The notes under the pieces are model-generated. The model searched no databases, was not told the origin of the DNA, and saw only the letters and a list, made by a program, of their open reading frames with translations. From Phoronis ovalis (Eukaryota; Phoronida; Phoronidae), in NCBI GenBank assembly GCA_028565635.1, contig JAOXYB010068722.1, positions 6,883 to 24,274 of the forward strand: DNA of 17,392 bases, given 5' to 3'. Numbering within the stretch: position 1 is the first letter of the stretch; every line of letters begins with the position of its first letter. This document shows, piece by piece, positions 17,316 through 17,392 of this stretch. Position numbers and translations under genes: made by a program.

Positions 17316-17392
17316 AGTAGTCTAAGTTTAGACCCTTGTTGTATTTTTAAATTCATTTTTGTTAAAAATTGAGTTTAAATCCCTATATAAAT

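Overview
This window is nuclear DNA from an animal, most likely a marine invertebrate; the species cannot be fixed from the sequence. The evidence is AT-rich sequence, short coding exons with GT/AG borders, type II tRNA genes with Pol III boxes and T-runs, and many short non-autonomous DNA elements with C/G-rich ends. No bacterial or phage gene organisation is present.

Left part (1-6673, minus strand): the 5' eleven coding exons of a calcium-activated chloride channel regulator (CLCA) gene. They were assembled by eye from splice sites and agree in phase throughout, giving 731 codons from the initiator Met. The product has a signal peptide, the CLCA metalloprotease motif HEFAH...D, a von Willebrand A domain with a complete MIDAS, the beta-sandwich region and the start of a fibronectin-like C-terminal part. 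The 3' end of the gene lies beyond the left edge. Introns 4, 5 and 6 each carry an intact tRNA-Leu gene with anticodon UAA; two lie in the host orientation and one lies antisense. Intron 9 carries a short inverted-repeat element, and a perfect 65-bp tandem repeat sits at the left edge.

Middle (6674-9859): a non-coding stretch of 3.2 kb between two divergently oriented genes. From 9860 to 11616 (plus strand) there is a four-coding-exon gene for a basic, proline-rich protein of 294 residues that I do not recognise. Its last exon is a short charged helix. A degenerate minisatellite follows it.

Right part (12.8-17.4 kb): a repeat-rich area without a convincing gene. An 884-bp element with a perfect 9-bp target duplication (12824-13707) carries a 269-bp nested element (13111-13379). 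The site that the nested element disrupted also exists uninterrupted 1.3 kb away, at 14311-14459. A second C/G-ended element (16709-17112) interrupts one copy of a local duplication whose other copy (17235-17315) is empty. These paired filled and empty sites give the order of insertion events from this sequence alone. The interval from about 15000 to 16690 may be 3' UTR of a minus-strand gene off the right edge, but the support is weak.

The most notable observation is that three near-identical tRNA genes in alternating orientation flank the two exons encoding the core of the VWA domain. They form long inverted repeats in the CLCA pre-mRNA, and the 3' trailer of one of them doubles as the branch-site and polypyrimidine region of the next exon.
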